From Antiquaquibacter metalliresistens (lineage in GTDB: Bacteria; Actinomycetota; Actinomycetes; Actinomycetales; Microbacteriaceae), in assembly GCF_029211225.1 (NCBI RefSeq), contig NZ_JARGEM010000001.1:372001-436000 (forward strand): DNA of 64,000 nucleotides. The letters are read 5' to 3'. The notes below the pieces were generated by a model. The model was given only the letters and a program-made list of their open reading frames with translations, did no database searches and was not told the origin of the DNA. Shown here in pieces: positions 9,070-16,931 of this stretch. The translations under genes were made by a program, and so were the position numbers. The stretch's first letter is position 1. Each line of letters starts with the position of its first letter.

Positions 9070-10062
9070 GTGCGACCCACGAGCCAAGCCCAGGTCGAGG
9101 CGACTGCAGAACGCCGTGCCGCCCCGATGGAGCAGATCCGCGACGGCATCTGGGCGATCGCACAGCCGTTCGCCTCGCGCGCCGAGATCTACACGCTCGA
9201 CTACATCATCGAAGACGACCGCGGCGACCTGCACCTCATCGACCCGGGCGCCGATCTCGACGAGAACTTCCTCGCGCTCCAGGAGCAATTGCGCTCGATC
9301 GGGCACGGCATCGAGGATGTCGCGACCATCACCCTCAGCCACCTGCACCACGACCACCTCGGCCTCGCCGAGCGCGTGCGCAGTGCCTCCGGCGCCCGCA
9401 TCGCCATGCACCGTGAGGAGCAGGCCGCCCTCGACGGGGACCTCGCCCCGTTCTGGGCCAATCGCGAGCACTTCGCCGCCTGGGGGTTGCCGCCCGAGGC
9501 GATCGCCGAGCTGGAAGCGGTGCTGCACGCGCGGGAACTGCAGTCCCGGGTGAGCGCGGATGCCCTGCTGGAGCACGACGAGCTGCTGCCGATCCCGGGG
9601 CGCGAGCTGCGGGTCATCCACACGCCGGGGCACACCGTCGGACACATCTGCGTCGCCTCCGACGAACTGCTGTTCACGGGCGACCACCTGCTGCCCAATC
9701 AGTTCCCGGGCGTCGGACTCGGCGGCGACCGCGGCACCAATCCGCTCGAGGACATGATCGGCTCGCTCGAGGCCATCGCGCCGCTCGACGGGCTGGAGGT
9801 GTGCCCCGGGCACGGCTGGCGGTTCCTCGGACTCGCCGAGCGCTGCGCGCAGACCATCGCGCACCACGATCGCCGCACCGCCGAGGTCGCCGAGGTGCTG
9901 GAACGCGAGCCGCACGCGACCGTCTGGCGGATCGCATCCCAGCTGACCTGGAGCTCGGGGTGGGAGCGGTTGAACAGCTTCTACCTGGGCTCCGCGCTCG
10001 GCCAGACCCAGATGCACCGCGACCGGGTGCTCGCCGGCGTCAGTCGTGCGGGCGGTGAATGA
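9070..10062 (+). CDS. MBL-fold metallo-hydrolase
   Basis: Metallo-beta-lactamase-fold hydrolase of 330 aa, predicted to bind two metal ions. The metal motif HLHHDH lies at about residues 94-99 (TLSHLHHDHLGLAE); later ligands are the His of HTPGHTVGHI, the Asp of LLFTGDHLLP and the His of VCPGHGWRFL. A C-terminal region of about 70 residues fits the winged-helix cap of LACTB2-like hydrolases. The substrate is unknown. GTG 9070 was chosen because of the hexamer placed 6 nt upstream; ATG 9127 (MEQIRDGIWAI) would remove 19 poorly conserved residues and remains possible. The 3' end overlaps the convergent Lrp gene by 23 bp. Confidence 0.88.
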   Translation: MRPTSQAQVEATAERRAAPMEQIRDGIWAIAQPFASRAEIYTLDYIIEDDRGDLHLIDPGADLDENFLALQEQLRSIGHGIEDVATITLSHLHHDHLGLAERVRSASGARIAMHREEQAALDGDLAPFWANREHFAAWGLPPEAIAELEAVLHARELQSRVSADALLEHDELLPIPGRELRVIHTPGHTVGHICVASDELLFTGDHLLPNQFPGVGLGGDRGTNPLEDMIGSLEAIAPLDGLEVCPGHGWRFLGLAERCAQTIAHHDRRTAEVAEVLEREPHATVWRIASQLTWSSGWERLNSFYLGSALGQTQMHRDRVLAGVSRAGGE

Positions 10063-10477
10063 GGCGCGAGAGCACGATCGCGCTGCGGGTGTGATCGACG
10101 TTCGGCGCGATCCGCACCTTCTCCAGGGCCAGTTCGAGTGAGGGGATATCGCGCGAACGCATGTGCACGATCGCGTCCGCCGAGCCGGTGACGGTGCCGG
10201 CATCCACCACCTCCGGCACCCCGGAGAGGATGCGCTTGAGCTCGTCGGGCGCGACCGTGCCGCGGCAGAACAGCTCGACGTAGGCCTCCGTCGCGAGCCC
10301 GTCGACGTTCGGGTCGACCTGGATCGTGAACGAGCGGATGACCCCCTCCGCCACGAGCCGGTCGACGCGGCGCTTGACCGCCGAGGCGGAGAGCCCGACG
10401 ACCTCGCCGATGTCGCCGTAGCCGGCACGCGAGTTCAGTCGCAGCAGGTCGATGATGCCGTAATCGAGCGCGTCCAT
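10040..10477 (-). CDS. Lrp/AsnC-family regulator
   Basis: Regulator of 145 aa. An N-terminal helix-turn-helix (GDIGEVVGLSASAVKRRVDR) is followed by a RAM ligand-binding domain (PNVDGLATEAYVELFCRGTV onward). It is divergent from ddaH-rocD with 103 bp between starts, so it probably senses arginine, ornithine or proline and controls those genes; this is inference from position. The ATG at 10477 begins MDALDYGIIDLLRLNSR, the normal start of this family, although the frame is open further upstream. Confidence 0.92.
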   Translation of the reverse strand: MDALDYGIIDLLRLNSRAGYGDIGEVVGLSASAVKRRVDRLVAEGVIRSFTIQVDPNVDGLATEAYVELFCRGTVAPDELKRILSGVPEVVDAGTVTGSADAIVHMRSRDIPSLELALEKVRIAPNVDHTRSAIVLSRLIHRPHD

Positions 10478-10483
10478 CCGACC

Positions 10484-10489
10484 ACGATA
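10484..10489 (-). promoter_or_regulatory. -10 hexamer TATCGT of the Lrp gene
   Basis: TATCGT on the minus strand ends 6 nt before the ATG at 10477, predicting a leaderless transcript. Confidence 0.5.
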
Positions 10490-10580
10490 CGAGGAAATCC
10501 TGCGTGGCGGGGGCGGTTCAGGCAGCATCGATGCGCCCTACGCCCGAACAGTGCGGATCGCTGCGTGAAACACTGGAGAC

Positions 10581-11387
10581 ATGACGCGAACCGCCACGCC
10601 CCGATCCGTTCTCATGTGCCGCCCCCAGTTCTTCACCGTGAGCTACCGGATCAACCCGTGGATGCACCCGGAAGACCCAACCGACACCTCGCTCGCGGTG
10701 CGCCAGTGGGACGTGCTGTACGAGACCTACCTCTCCCTCGGCTTCGACGTGCACCTGATCGAGCCCATCGAGGGGCTCAACGACATGGTCTATGCCGCCA
10801 ATGGCGGGCTCGTCATCGACGGCATCGCGTACGGCGCGAAGTTCACCTACCCGCAGCGCCAGCCCGAGGGGCCTGCGTACATGGAGTGGTTCGCGAGCGC
10901 GGGCTTCGACGTGCGCGAGCCCGAGTTCACCAATGAGGGCGAGGGCGACATCCTGCTCGTCGGCGATCGCATCCTCGCCGGCCAGGGCTTCCGCACCGAC
11001 CCCCGGGCGCACGCCGAGATCGCGGGCATCTACGGTCGCGAGGTCGTCTCGCTGAACCTCATCAACCCGAGCTTCTACCACCTCGACACCGCGGTCGCCG
11101 TGCTGGACGACACGAACATCGCCTACCTACCCATCGCGTTCGACGAGCCCTCCCTGGCCGTGCTGCGCGAGCTGTATCCGGATGCCGTGATCGTCACCGA
11201 GGAGGACGCGGCCGTGCTCGGACTCAACTCGTTCAGCGACGGCTACAACGTCGTGATCGCCTCCCGTGCGAAGGACTTCGAGCGTCAGCTCACCGAACGC
11301 GGCTACAACCCGATCGGCGTCGACCTCTCGGAGCTGCTGCTCGGCGGCGGCGGCGTCAAGTGCTGCACCCTCGAGTTGCGGCGATAG
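10581..11387 (+). CDS. ddaH: dimethylargininase-family guanidino hydrolase
   Basis: Amidinotransferase-superfamily hydrolase of 268 aa. The fold is recognisable from CRPQFFTVSYRINPWM at the N-terminus, NDMVYAANGGLV, EGEGDILLVGD and FYHLDTAVAVLDD (catalytic His), with the nucleophilic cysteine in the C-terminal VKCCTLELRR. Dimethylargininases convert methylated arginine to citrulline; related enzymes hydrolyse arginine itself, some all the way to ornithine. The gene lies directly before rocD, whose substrate is ornithine, and opposite an Lrp regulator, so a role in arginine breakdown is likely. Which guanidino substrate is used cannot be read from the sequence. Confidence 0.87.
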   Translation: MTRTATPRSVLMCRPQFFTVSYRINPWMHPEDPTDTSLAVRQWDVLYETYLSLGFDVHLIEPIEGLNDMVYAANGGLVIDGIAYGAKFTYPQRQPEGPAYMEWFASAGFDVREPEFTNEGEGDILLVGDRILAGQGFRTDPRAHAEIAGIYGREVVSLNLINPSFYHLDTAVAVLDDTNIAYLPIAFDEPSLAVLRELYPDAVIVTEEDAAVLGLNSFSDGYNVVIASRAKDFERQLTERGYNPIGVDLSELLLGGGGVKCCTLELRR

Positions 11388-11444
11388 GCGGGTACGCGAT
11401 GCGGATCGGCGACGAGAACCGAGCGGTCGGCGAGGCGGGGATCT

Positions 11445-11538
11445 CGGGGTTCGGCGGGGGGACGGCTGACGGCTCCGCCGCGGGTTCCCGCCCAAAGATG
11501 CCCGCCGAACCCCGGAACCCGCGCCGGAGCCGTCAGCC
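11445..11538. repeat. two interlocked inverted repeats before rocD
   Basis: Arm A (11445-11458) is perfectly complementary to A' (11501-11514). Arm B (11464-11488) is complementary to B' (11514-11538) at 24 of 25 positions. The order is A-B-A'-B', so the hairpins cannot both form as simple stems: they are either alternatives or a pseudoknot. The rocD start chosen here (11498) lies inside the structure. No copy was found elsewhere in the window by eye. Confidence 0.8.
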
Positions 11539-12757
11539 TGAGCTGATCGAACTCGAGGAAGCGCATCTCGCGCAGAACTACCACCCGCTGCCGGTGGTGA
11601 TCGCCGAGGCGCAGGGCGCGTGGGTGACCGACGTGGACGGGCGGCGGTACCTCGATTGCCTCGCGGCGTACAGCGCGGTGAACTTCGGGCACGGGCATCC
11701 GACCCTTGTCGCGGCGGCGAAGGCGCAGCTCGACCGGGTGACCCTCACCAGCCGGGCGTTCCACAACGACCGGCTCGGCCCGTTCGCGGCCGCGCTCGCG
11801 GCGCTCGCGGGCAAGGACATGGTGCTGCCGATGAACACCGGCGCCGAGGCGGTGGAATCGGCGATCAAGCTCGCGCGCGCGTGGGGCTACCGGGTGAAGG
11901 GCGTCGCGCCGGAGCGGGCGATCGTCGTCGTCGCCGACGGCAACTTCCACGGGCGCACCATCACGATCGTCGGCTTCTCGAGCGATCCCGCCGCCCGCGC
12001 CGACTTCGGACCGTTCACCCCCGGCTTCGTGAGCGTGCCCTACGGGGATGCCTCGGCCATCGAGACCGCGATCGCCGAGGCCACCGCGGTCGGCGCCGAG
12101 GTCGTCGCCGTGCTGATCGAGCCGATCCAGGGGGAGGCGGGCATCCTGGTGCCGCCCGCGGACTATCTGCCGCGGGTGCGGGAGGTCACCCGCCGGGCGA
12201 ACGTGCTGATGATCGCGGACGAGATCCAGTCCGGCCTCGGCCGCACCGGCTCGACGTTCGCGTGCGACCTGGTCGGGGTCGTGCCGGACCTCTACCTGCT
12301 GGGCAAGGCGCTCGGCGGCGGCATCGTGCCGGTGAGCGCGGTCGTCGGTGATCGCGACATCCTGGGCGTACTGCAGCCCGGTCAGCACGGCTCGACCTTC
12401 GGCGGCAACCCGCTCGGCGCTGCGGTCGGCCTCGCCGTCGTCGAACTGCTCGCCGCCGGCGAGGTGCAGCGGCGCGCAGCGGAACTCGGTGCGCACCTGC
12501 ACTCGAGCCTGGCCGCGCTCATCGGCTCCGGGGTCACGCAGGTGCGCGGCGCGGGGCTGTGGGTCGGCATCGACATCGATCCCGCGCTCGCGACCGGTCG
12601 CGAGGTGTGCGAGCGGCTGATGGCACGCGGCGTGCTCGCCAAGGACACGCACGGTTCGACGATCCGGCTCGCGCCGCCGATCGTCGTCACCTCGGAGGAG
12701 CTCGACTGGGCGGTGGAGCAGTTGCGGCTCGTGCTCGCAGAGCTCGCCGCCCGCTAG
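11498..12757 (+). CDS. rocD: ornithine aminotransferase
   Basis: PLP-dependent class III aminotransferase, 419 aa from this start. It transfers the delta-amino group of ornithine to 2-oxoglutarate, giving glutamate semialdehyde, the substrate of the PutA dehydrogenase domain. Family sequence begins at AHLAQNYHPLPVVIAEAQG; further motifs are AYSAVNFGHGHP, PMNTGAEAVESAIKLAR, LIEPIQGEAGILVPP, MIADEIQSGLGRTG and the PLP-lysine region LLGKALGGGIVPVSA. ATG 11498 (MPAEPRNPRRSRQPELIELE) gives a normal N-terminal length; frames open from 11360 or 11399 would add a Gly-rich, repeat-encoded stretch without family similarity. The start region is buried in the interlocked inverted repeats, which may limit translation. 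Confidence 0.92.
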   Translation: MPAEPRNPRRSRQPELIELEEAHLAQNYHPLPVVIAEAQGAWVTDVDGRRYLDCLAAYSAVNFGHGHPTLVAAAKAQLDRVTLTSRAFHNDRLGPFAAALAALAGKDMVLPMNTGAEAVESAIKLARAWGYRVKGVAPERAIVVVADGNFHGRTITIVGFSSDPAARADFGPFTPGFVSVPYGDASAIETAIAEATAVGAEVVAVLIEPIQGEAGILVPPADYLPRVREVTRRANVLMIADEIQSGLGRTGSTFACDLVGVVPDLYLLGKALGGGIVPVSAVVGDRDILGVLQPGQHGSTFGGNPLGAAVGLAVVELLAAGEVQRRAAELGAHLHSSLAALIGSGVTQVRGAGLWVGIDIDPALATGREVCERLMARGVLAKDTHGSTIRLAPPIVVTSEELDWAVEQLRLVLAELAAR

Positions 12758-12760
12758 ATT
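12755..12760 (+). promoter_or_regulatory. -10 hexamer TAGATT of the Gfo/Idh/MocA gene
   Basis: TAGATT overlaps the rocD stop codon and ends 6 nt before the ATG at 12767, predicting a leaderless transcript separate from rocD. Confidence 0.5.
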
Positions 12761-12766
12761 CGAGCC

Positions 12767-13798
12767 ATGAGCTCGTTCCCCACCACCCTGCCCGCACCCA
12801 CCAACACGCCGCTGCGCGGCGGTCCGGTCCTGCGCTGGGGCGTGCTCGCCCCGGGGGGCATCGCGAACGACTTCGTGACGACGTTGCACGCGAACACCGA
12901 CCAGCGCGTCGCGGCCGTGGCCTCGCGTTCGGCGGAGCGGGCGGGCGCCTTCGCGGCCAAGCACGGCATCCCCACCGTGCACGTCAGCTACGAAGCCCTC
13001 GTCGGCGACCCCGGGGTCGATGTCGTCTACATCGCAGCGCCGCACAGCGAGCACCTCGCGCTCGCGCTGCTGACGATCGCGGCGGGCAAGCACGTGCTCA
13101 TCGAGAAGCCGATCGCGGTCTCGGCGGACCAGGCGCGCGAGATCAGGGCCGCCGCCCGGGCGGCCGGCGTGTTCGCCATGGAGGCCATGTGGTCGAGGTT
13201 CCTGCCGCAGTCATCGGTCGTGGCGCAACTGCTCGCGGATGGCGTGCTCGGCGAGATCGGCATGGTCACCGCCGACTTCAGCGTGAAGTTCGACTTCGAC
13301 CCCACCAGCCGCGCCTTCGACCCGGCCCTCGGTGGGGGTGCGCTGCTCGATCTCGGCGTCTACGCGACCTGGTTCTCCCACTTCGTGCTCGGAGCGCCGA
13401 GCGCGGTGACCGCGCGCGGCAGCCTCGCCTCGACGGGTGTCGACGAGCAGGCGGTCGTGACGTTGGAGCACCCCGGTGGCGCGCTCGCCGCCGTCACCAC
13501 GAGCATGCGCGCGCAGGGTCCGGTCGGCGCGAGCATCGCCGGTACGAAGGGCACGCTGGTCTACCCGACCGGCTTCCCCGGCCCGGCGCCGTTCGAGCTC
13601 GTGTCCCTGGACGGCGATCGCGTCGCGTGGCATGAGTCGGACGGTTTCCAATGGCGGGATGGCCTGTGCTACCAGGCGACGGCGGTCGCGCAGTACATCG
13701 CCGACGGGCTCACCGAGTCGCCCATTCACTCGCTGGATGACACGATCGAGATCCTCGAGGTGCTCGACGAGGCCCGGCGCCAACTCGGGGCGCGCTGA
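12767..13798 (+). CDS. Gfo/Idh/MocA-family oxidoreductase
   Basis: NAD(P)-dependent oxidoreductase of 343 aa. The N-terminal Rossmann domain contains RWGVLAPGGIANDFVTTL and VYIAAPHSEHLALALLTIAA; the family lysine lies in GKHVLIEKPIAVS. The C-terminal domain has EAMWSRFLPQ and GGGALLDLGVYATWF, which bind the sugar-like substrate in dimeric members such as dihydrodiol or xylose dehydrogenases. The exact substrate is not recognisable. It is flanked by rocD and the convergent GNAT gene and appears to be a single transcription unit. Confidence 0.92.
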   Translation: MSSFPTTLPAPTNTPLRGGPVLRWGVLAPGGIANDFVTTLHANTDQRVAAVASRSAERAGAFAAKHGIPTVHVSYEALVGDPGVDVVYIAAPHSEHLALALLTIAAGKHVLIEKPIAVSADQAREIRAAARAAGVFAMEAMWSRFLPQSSVVAQLLADGVLGEIGMVTADFSVKFDFDPTSRAFDPALGGGALLDLGVYATWFSHFVLGAPSAVTARGSLASTGVDEQAVVTLEHPGGALAAVTTSMRAQGPVGASIAGTKGTLVYPTGFPGPAPFELVSLDGDRVAWHESDGFQWRDGLCYQATAVAQYIADGLTESPIHSLDDTIEILEVLDEARRQLGAR

Positions 13799-13814
13799 CT
13801 CGGCGCGCGCTGAC

Positions 13815-14393
13815 TCACGTCAGGCGGCGGGCCATCCAGAGCGTGTCGTCGTCGCCCTCGAGGGCCGTGAACCCGAGGTGCCCGTAGAACGCGATCGCGT
13901 TCTCGTTGTCGCTGCCGACGCCGAGGTGCACACCGGGGATGCCGCGCCCGGCGAGCTCGGCGCACAGCCACTCGATGAGCGTCCGACCGTACCCCTGACC
14001 CCGCGTGCGGTCGAGCAGGTCGATGTGCAGGTGCGCGGGATGCTCGCGCACCACCGCGTCGGGCGAGCGCGGCGGCTCGTGCAGCAGCTGCACGAGCTCG
14101 CGGTCCGCGTCGCGCGCCGACGCCACGGGGTACTGCGCCCGCAGGGCCGGCCACCACTCGCGCTCGCACCACTGCTCGAAGGCGCGCGTGTCGGCGCATC
14201 CGAACAGGTAGCCCGCGATGCCCTCGTCGTCGGCGACCACGCGGGCGAGGTCACGCTGCCCGAACAGGTACGGTCCGGCGTAGACGTGGCCGAGCAGGTC
14301 GGGGTTCTGCTGCGGCTGGGGATCGCCGGTCTCGTGGCACACCCGATAGGCCCCGGGCACATCGGCATCGATCACGGCGCGCTGCTCTCGCAT
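13815..14393 (-). CDS. GNAT acetyltransferase resembling the O-GlcNAcase C-terminal domain
   Basis: GNAT-fold protein of 192 aa. The acetyl-CoA loop is RGQGYGRTLIEWL (about residues 137-149) and the C-terminal strand region is NENAIAFYGHLGFTAL. The middle part, GPYLFGQRDLARVVADDEG then GYLFGCADTRAFEQWCER and WWPALRAQYP, closely recalls the acetyltransferase-like domain at the C-terminus of animal O-GlcNAcase and its stand-alone bacterial homologues. A GH84 gene, equivalent to the catalytic half of O-GlcNAcase, lies 2.5 kb away in the divergent operon, and a dre-like operator sits just upstream of this gene. The start at 14393 is supported by TAGGGT 7 nt upstream. The acetyl acceptor is unknown. 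Confidence 0.88.
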   Translation of the reverse strand: MREQRAVIDADVPGAYRVCHETGDPQPQQNPDLLGHVYAGPYLFGQRDLARVVADDEGIAGYLFGCADTRAFEQWCEREWWPALRAQYPVASARDADRELVQLLHEPPRSPDAVVREHPAHLHIDLLDRTRGQGYGRTLIEWLCAELAGRGIPGVHLGVGSDNENAIAFYGHLGFTALEGDDDTLWMARRLT

Positions 14394-14400
14394 GCCCGCC

Positions 14401-14406
14401 ACCCTA
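14401..14406 (-). promoter_or_regulatory. -10 hexamer TAGGGT of the GNAT gene
   Basis: TAGGGT on the minus strand ends 7 nt before the ATG at 14393. The first dre-like site (14428-14438) lies at about the -35 position of this promoter, where a bound repressor would block it. Confidence 0.5.
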
Positions 14407-14426
14407 GCCGAGGGCCTCGGCATTGC

Positions 14427-14444
14427 GAAGTGGTCTAGCGCAGT
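14427..14444. promoter_or_regulatory. dre-like operator 1
   Basis: AAGTGGTCTAG at 14428-14438 matches one side and the centre of the DasR/NagR-type dre element (palindrome built on TGGTCTAGACCA). The second half is degenerate. It lies between the divergent GNAT and GntR genes. Confidence 0.6.
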
Positions 14445-14470
14445 CGCCAGGAACGCTGCATCCCCAGCAC

Positions 14471-14488
14471 CAAGTGGTCTAGTCGATG
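14471..14488. promoter_or_regulatory. dre-like operator 2
   Basis: A second exact copy of AAGTGGTCTAG at 14472-14482, 44 bp (about four helical turns) from the first and 43 bp before the GntR start. Two identical 11-mers in this phase suggest cooperative binding by the adjacent GntR protein. Confidence 0.6.
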
Positions 14489-14524
14489 CTTGCGCACACG
14501 GCGCGGGTCGGCTCTACTTGCTGA

Positions 14525-15274
14525 ATGCCCCCGAGCCCGCAGTCGCCGACCCGACAGCTGCTGCGGGCTCGGCTGCGTGAGCTCGTTGCCGGTCTGCCCG
14601 TCGGCGAGCGGCTTCCCGGGGAGCGCGAGCTCAGCGAGCGTTGGCAGGTCGCGCGCATGACGCTTCGCGGCGCGATCGACGCCCTGGTCACCGAGGGGCT
14701 GCTCGAGCGTCGGCACGGGTCGGGCACCTACGTGCTCCCGCGTCCGCTCGTGCGGGCCCTGGGACTCACGTCGTTCTCCCAGGACATGCGGTCGCGGGGC
14801 CTGGTGCCCGGGAGCCGTCTGCTGAGCTTCCGCACCATCCCCGCCGACGGCGCCCTGTCGGAGCAGATGCAGATCCCCGCCGGCGACCCCGTGCACCAGT
14901 TCGCCCGGTTGCGGCTGGGCAGCGGCGAGGCGATGGCGGTCGAGACCACCTGGATTCCCGCGCAGACCGTGCCGGGCCTCGCGGAGTCCGACCTGGCGGG
15001 CTCGCTCTACGAGGTGCTCGCCGAGCGATACGGCATCCTGATGGGCGCCGCTCGCGTGACCATCGAGCCGGTGCTGCCCGACAGCCGGGTGCGCGAGCTG
15101 CTCGGCATCGCGAACGACCAGGCCTGCCTGCGGCTGCGCATGGTGGACACCGACACGCGTGGCCGCGTGCTCATGGTGGCCAACTGCGTCTACCGCGGCG
15201 ACAAGTACCAGCTCACCGCCGACGTCTCCGGCGCCGCGTTCCCGGTCGCCGCCGGCGTCAGGAGGGCGGGATGA
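14525..15274 (+). CDS. GntR/UTRA-family regulator, DasR/NagR-like
   Basis: Regulator of amino-sugar metabolism, 249 aa. The N-terminal winged helix occupies residues about 8-75 (PGERELSERWQVARMTLRGA and RHGSGTYVLPRP), followed by a UTRA ligand domain (GLTSFSQDMRSRGLVPGSRL to the C-terminus). DasR and NagR bind phosphorylated GlcNAc or GlcN; the two dre-like sites directly upstream support the same specificity and autoregulation. It is the first gene of an eight-gene coupled chain. The ATG at 14525 is only 4 nt downstream of TACTTG, so this transcript may also be nearly leaderless. Confidence 0.92.
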   Translation: MPPSPQSPTRQLLRARLRELVAGLPVGERLPGERELSERWQVARMTLRGAIDALVTEGLLERRHGSGTYVLPRPLVRALGLTSFSQDMRSRGLVPGSRLLSFRTIPADGALSEQMQIPAGDPVHQFARLRLGSGEAMAVETTWIPAQTVPGLAESDLAGSLYEVLAERYGILMGAARVTIEPVLPDSRVRELLGIANDQACLRLRMVDTDTRGRVLMVANCVYRGDKYQLTADVSGAAFPVAAGVRRAG

Positions 15275-16194
15275 CCGCCGTGCTGGCCGTGGACGGCGGA
15301 CAGTCCGCGATCCGTGCCCGCACGTCCGGCTCGAGCGACATCGTCGAGGTCGACGGGCTCAGTCGCCTCGAGGGGGATGTCGCACCCCTCGTGATCTCCG
15401 CCTGGCAGGCCCTCGGGTCCCCGCCGGTGCACCGCGCCGTGCTCGGCCTCACCACCGCACCCGCCGCGGCGGAGGCCGCGGCCACGCTCGCCGCCGAGGT
15501 CGCGGGCGCCATCGGGGCGCGCGAGGTGTGGGTCTACGACGACACGATCTGCGCCCATGCCGGGGCGCTGCGCGGCGGATGGGGGGTCGCGCTCTGCGCC
15601 GGTACCGGCGTCGCGTGTCTGGCCGTGCCGTCGCATCCCGCGCCCCCGGTCGTCGTCGACGGCGACGGCTATCTGTTAGGGGACGACGGCGCCGGATTCT
15701 GGATCGGTCGCGAAGGCCTGCGCGCCGCCCTGCGCGCCGCCGCCGGGCGGGGCGAGCAGACCGCGCTCTCGGGTCGCGCCGTGGCGCGGTTCGGCCCCAT
15801 CCCCGGGCTTGCGGCGCGGGTGCACGAGCTGCCGCGCGCGGTGAACGAGATCGCCCAGTTCGCGCAGGAGGTGCTCGCGGCGGCGGACACCGACCCGGTC
15901 GCGAGCCGGATCGTGGACCGCGCGGCGGTCGCGCTCGCGGAGACCGCGGCGGTGGCAGTCGCGCTCGCCGGTGCCGGGCCGGCCGTGCCGCTGGCACTGG
16001 GCGGTCGCCTGCTCGAGCAGACCGAACTGCGCCGTCGCCTCGAGGGCGCGCTGCGCGAGGTCGCACCGAACGCGATCGTCGAGAACGCCGCAGGCACACC
16101 CCTGGATGGTGCACTCGGCCTCGGCACCGGCGAGATCCCGGCACAGCGCTACGAGAGCGCGGTCCACCGTTGGAGCAAGGAGCACGACCGATGA
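15271..16194 (+). CDS. N-acetylglucosamine kinase-like protein (BadF/BadG family)
   Basis: ASKHA-fold sugar kinase of 307 aa. The phosphate 1 motif is LAVDGGQSAIRAR at the N-terminus; GVALCAGTGVACL provides the phosphate 2 loop, and GDDGAGFWIGREGLRAALRA matches the conserved segment of N-acetylglucosamine kinases. LALGGRLLEQTELRRRLE is the adenosine region. It probably phosphorylates GlcNAc, GlcN or a related sugar released by the GH84 enzyme or imported by the ABC system. The ATG overlaps the GntR stop (ATGA). Confidence 0.88.
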   Translation: MTAVLAVDGGQSAIRARTSGSSDIVEVDGLSRLEGDVAPLVISAWQALGSPPVHRAVLGLTTAPAAAEAAATLAAEVAGAIGAREVWVYDDTICAHAGALRGGWGVALCAGTGVACLAVPSHPAPPVVVDGDGYLLGDDGAGFWIGREGLRAALRAAAGRGEQTALSGRAVARFGPIPGLAARVHELPRAVNEIAQFAQEVLAAADTDPVASRIVDRAAVALAETAAVAVALAGAGPAVPLALGGRLLEQTELRRRLEGALREVAPNAIVENAAGTPLDGALGLGTGEIPAQRYESAVHRWSKEHDR

Positions 16195-16931
16195 CTGACG
16201 AGCAGGCTTCGGCCGGCCGCGAGTACCTCGCCACGGCGAGCGCACTGATCGACCGCGTGGCGAACGTGGAGTGGCCGAACCTCGCCGCGGCGGCGGAGGC
16301 ACTCGCCGCCGCGCTCGCCGCCGGCCGCACGCTGCACGCCTTCGGCACGGGCCACTCGCACATGCTGGCGGAGGAGCTCTACTACCGGGCCGGCGGCCTG
16401 GTTCGGGTGAACCCGATCCTGTTCGAGGGGCTCATGCTGCACAGCAGTGCGCGCATGTCCACGAGCCTCGAGCGGCTGCCGGGACTGGCAGAGGCCCTGC
16501 TCGGCGAGCATCCGGTGCAGGCAGGCGATGTCGTGATCGTGGCTTCCAATTCCGGCAGCAACGCCGCGACCGCCGAGCTGGTCTCCGGAGTGCGCGAGCG
16601 CGGGGCGACCGTGATCGCCATCACCAGCATCGCCCATGCCACGTCGTCCGCGGCGCGCGAGACGGGGTATCCGCGCCTGCACGAGATCGCCGACATCGTG
16701 ATCGACAATGGCGGCGTCGTCGGCGACGCCGCCATCGCGATCGAGGGCTTCGATCAGCGGGTCTCACCGACCTCGACCGTGGTCGGCGCCGCGATCCTCA
16801 ATGCGATCGTCGCGGAGACCGTGCAGCGGCTCGTCGCGGCGGGCATCACCCCCGAGGTCTACACCAGCAGCAACACCTCCGGCGGGGATGCCGCCAACTC
16901 GCGCTTCTCCCCGATCGGAGGCGCCGGATGA
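16191..16931 (+). CDS. SIS-domain phosphosugar-binding protein
   Basis: Cytoplasmic SIS-domain protein of 246 aa. Phosphosugar-binding motifs are FGTGHSHMLAEELYYRAGGL and VVIVASNSGSNAATAELVSG; the C-terminus STVVGAAILNAIVAETVQRL completes the fold. Relatives include MurNAc-6-phosphate etherases and sugar-phosphate isomerases, but this single-domain type (UPF0309-like) has no firmly assigned reaction. It sits between a sugar kinase and a hexosaminidase, which points to isomerisation or binding of an amino-sugar phosphate. Its start overlaps the kinase stop by four bases. Confidence 0.88.
   Translation: MTDEQASAGREYLATASALIDRVANVEWPNLAAAAEALAAALAAGRTLHAFGTGHSHMLAEELYYRAGGLVRVNPILFEGLMLHSSARMSTSLERLPGLAEALLGEHPVQAGDVVIVASNSGSNAATAELVSGVRERGATVIAITSIAHATSSAARETGYPRLHEIADIVIDNGGVVGDAAIAIEGFDQRVSPTSTVVGAAILNAIVAETVQRLVAAGITPEVYTSSNTSGGDAANSRFSPIGGAG

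Noticed and set aside
11360-11497. Upstream extension of rocD from 11360 or 11399
   Set aside because: The added residues are encoded by the inverted-repeat arms, are Gly/Ser-rich and have no counterpart in ornithine aminotransferases.
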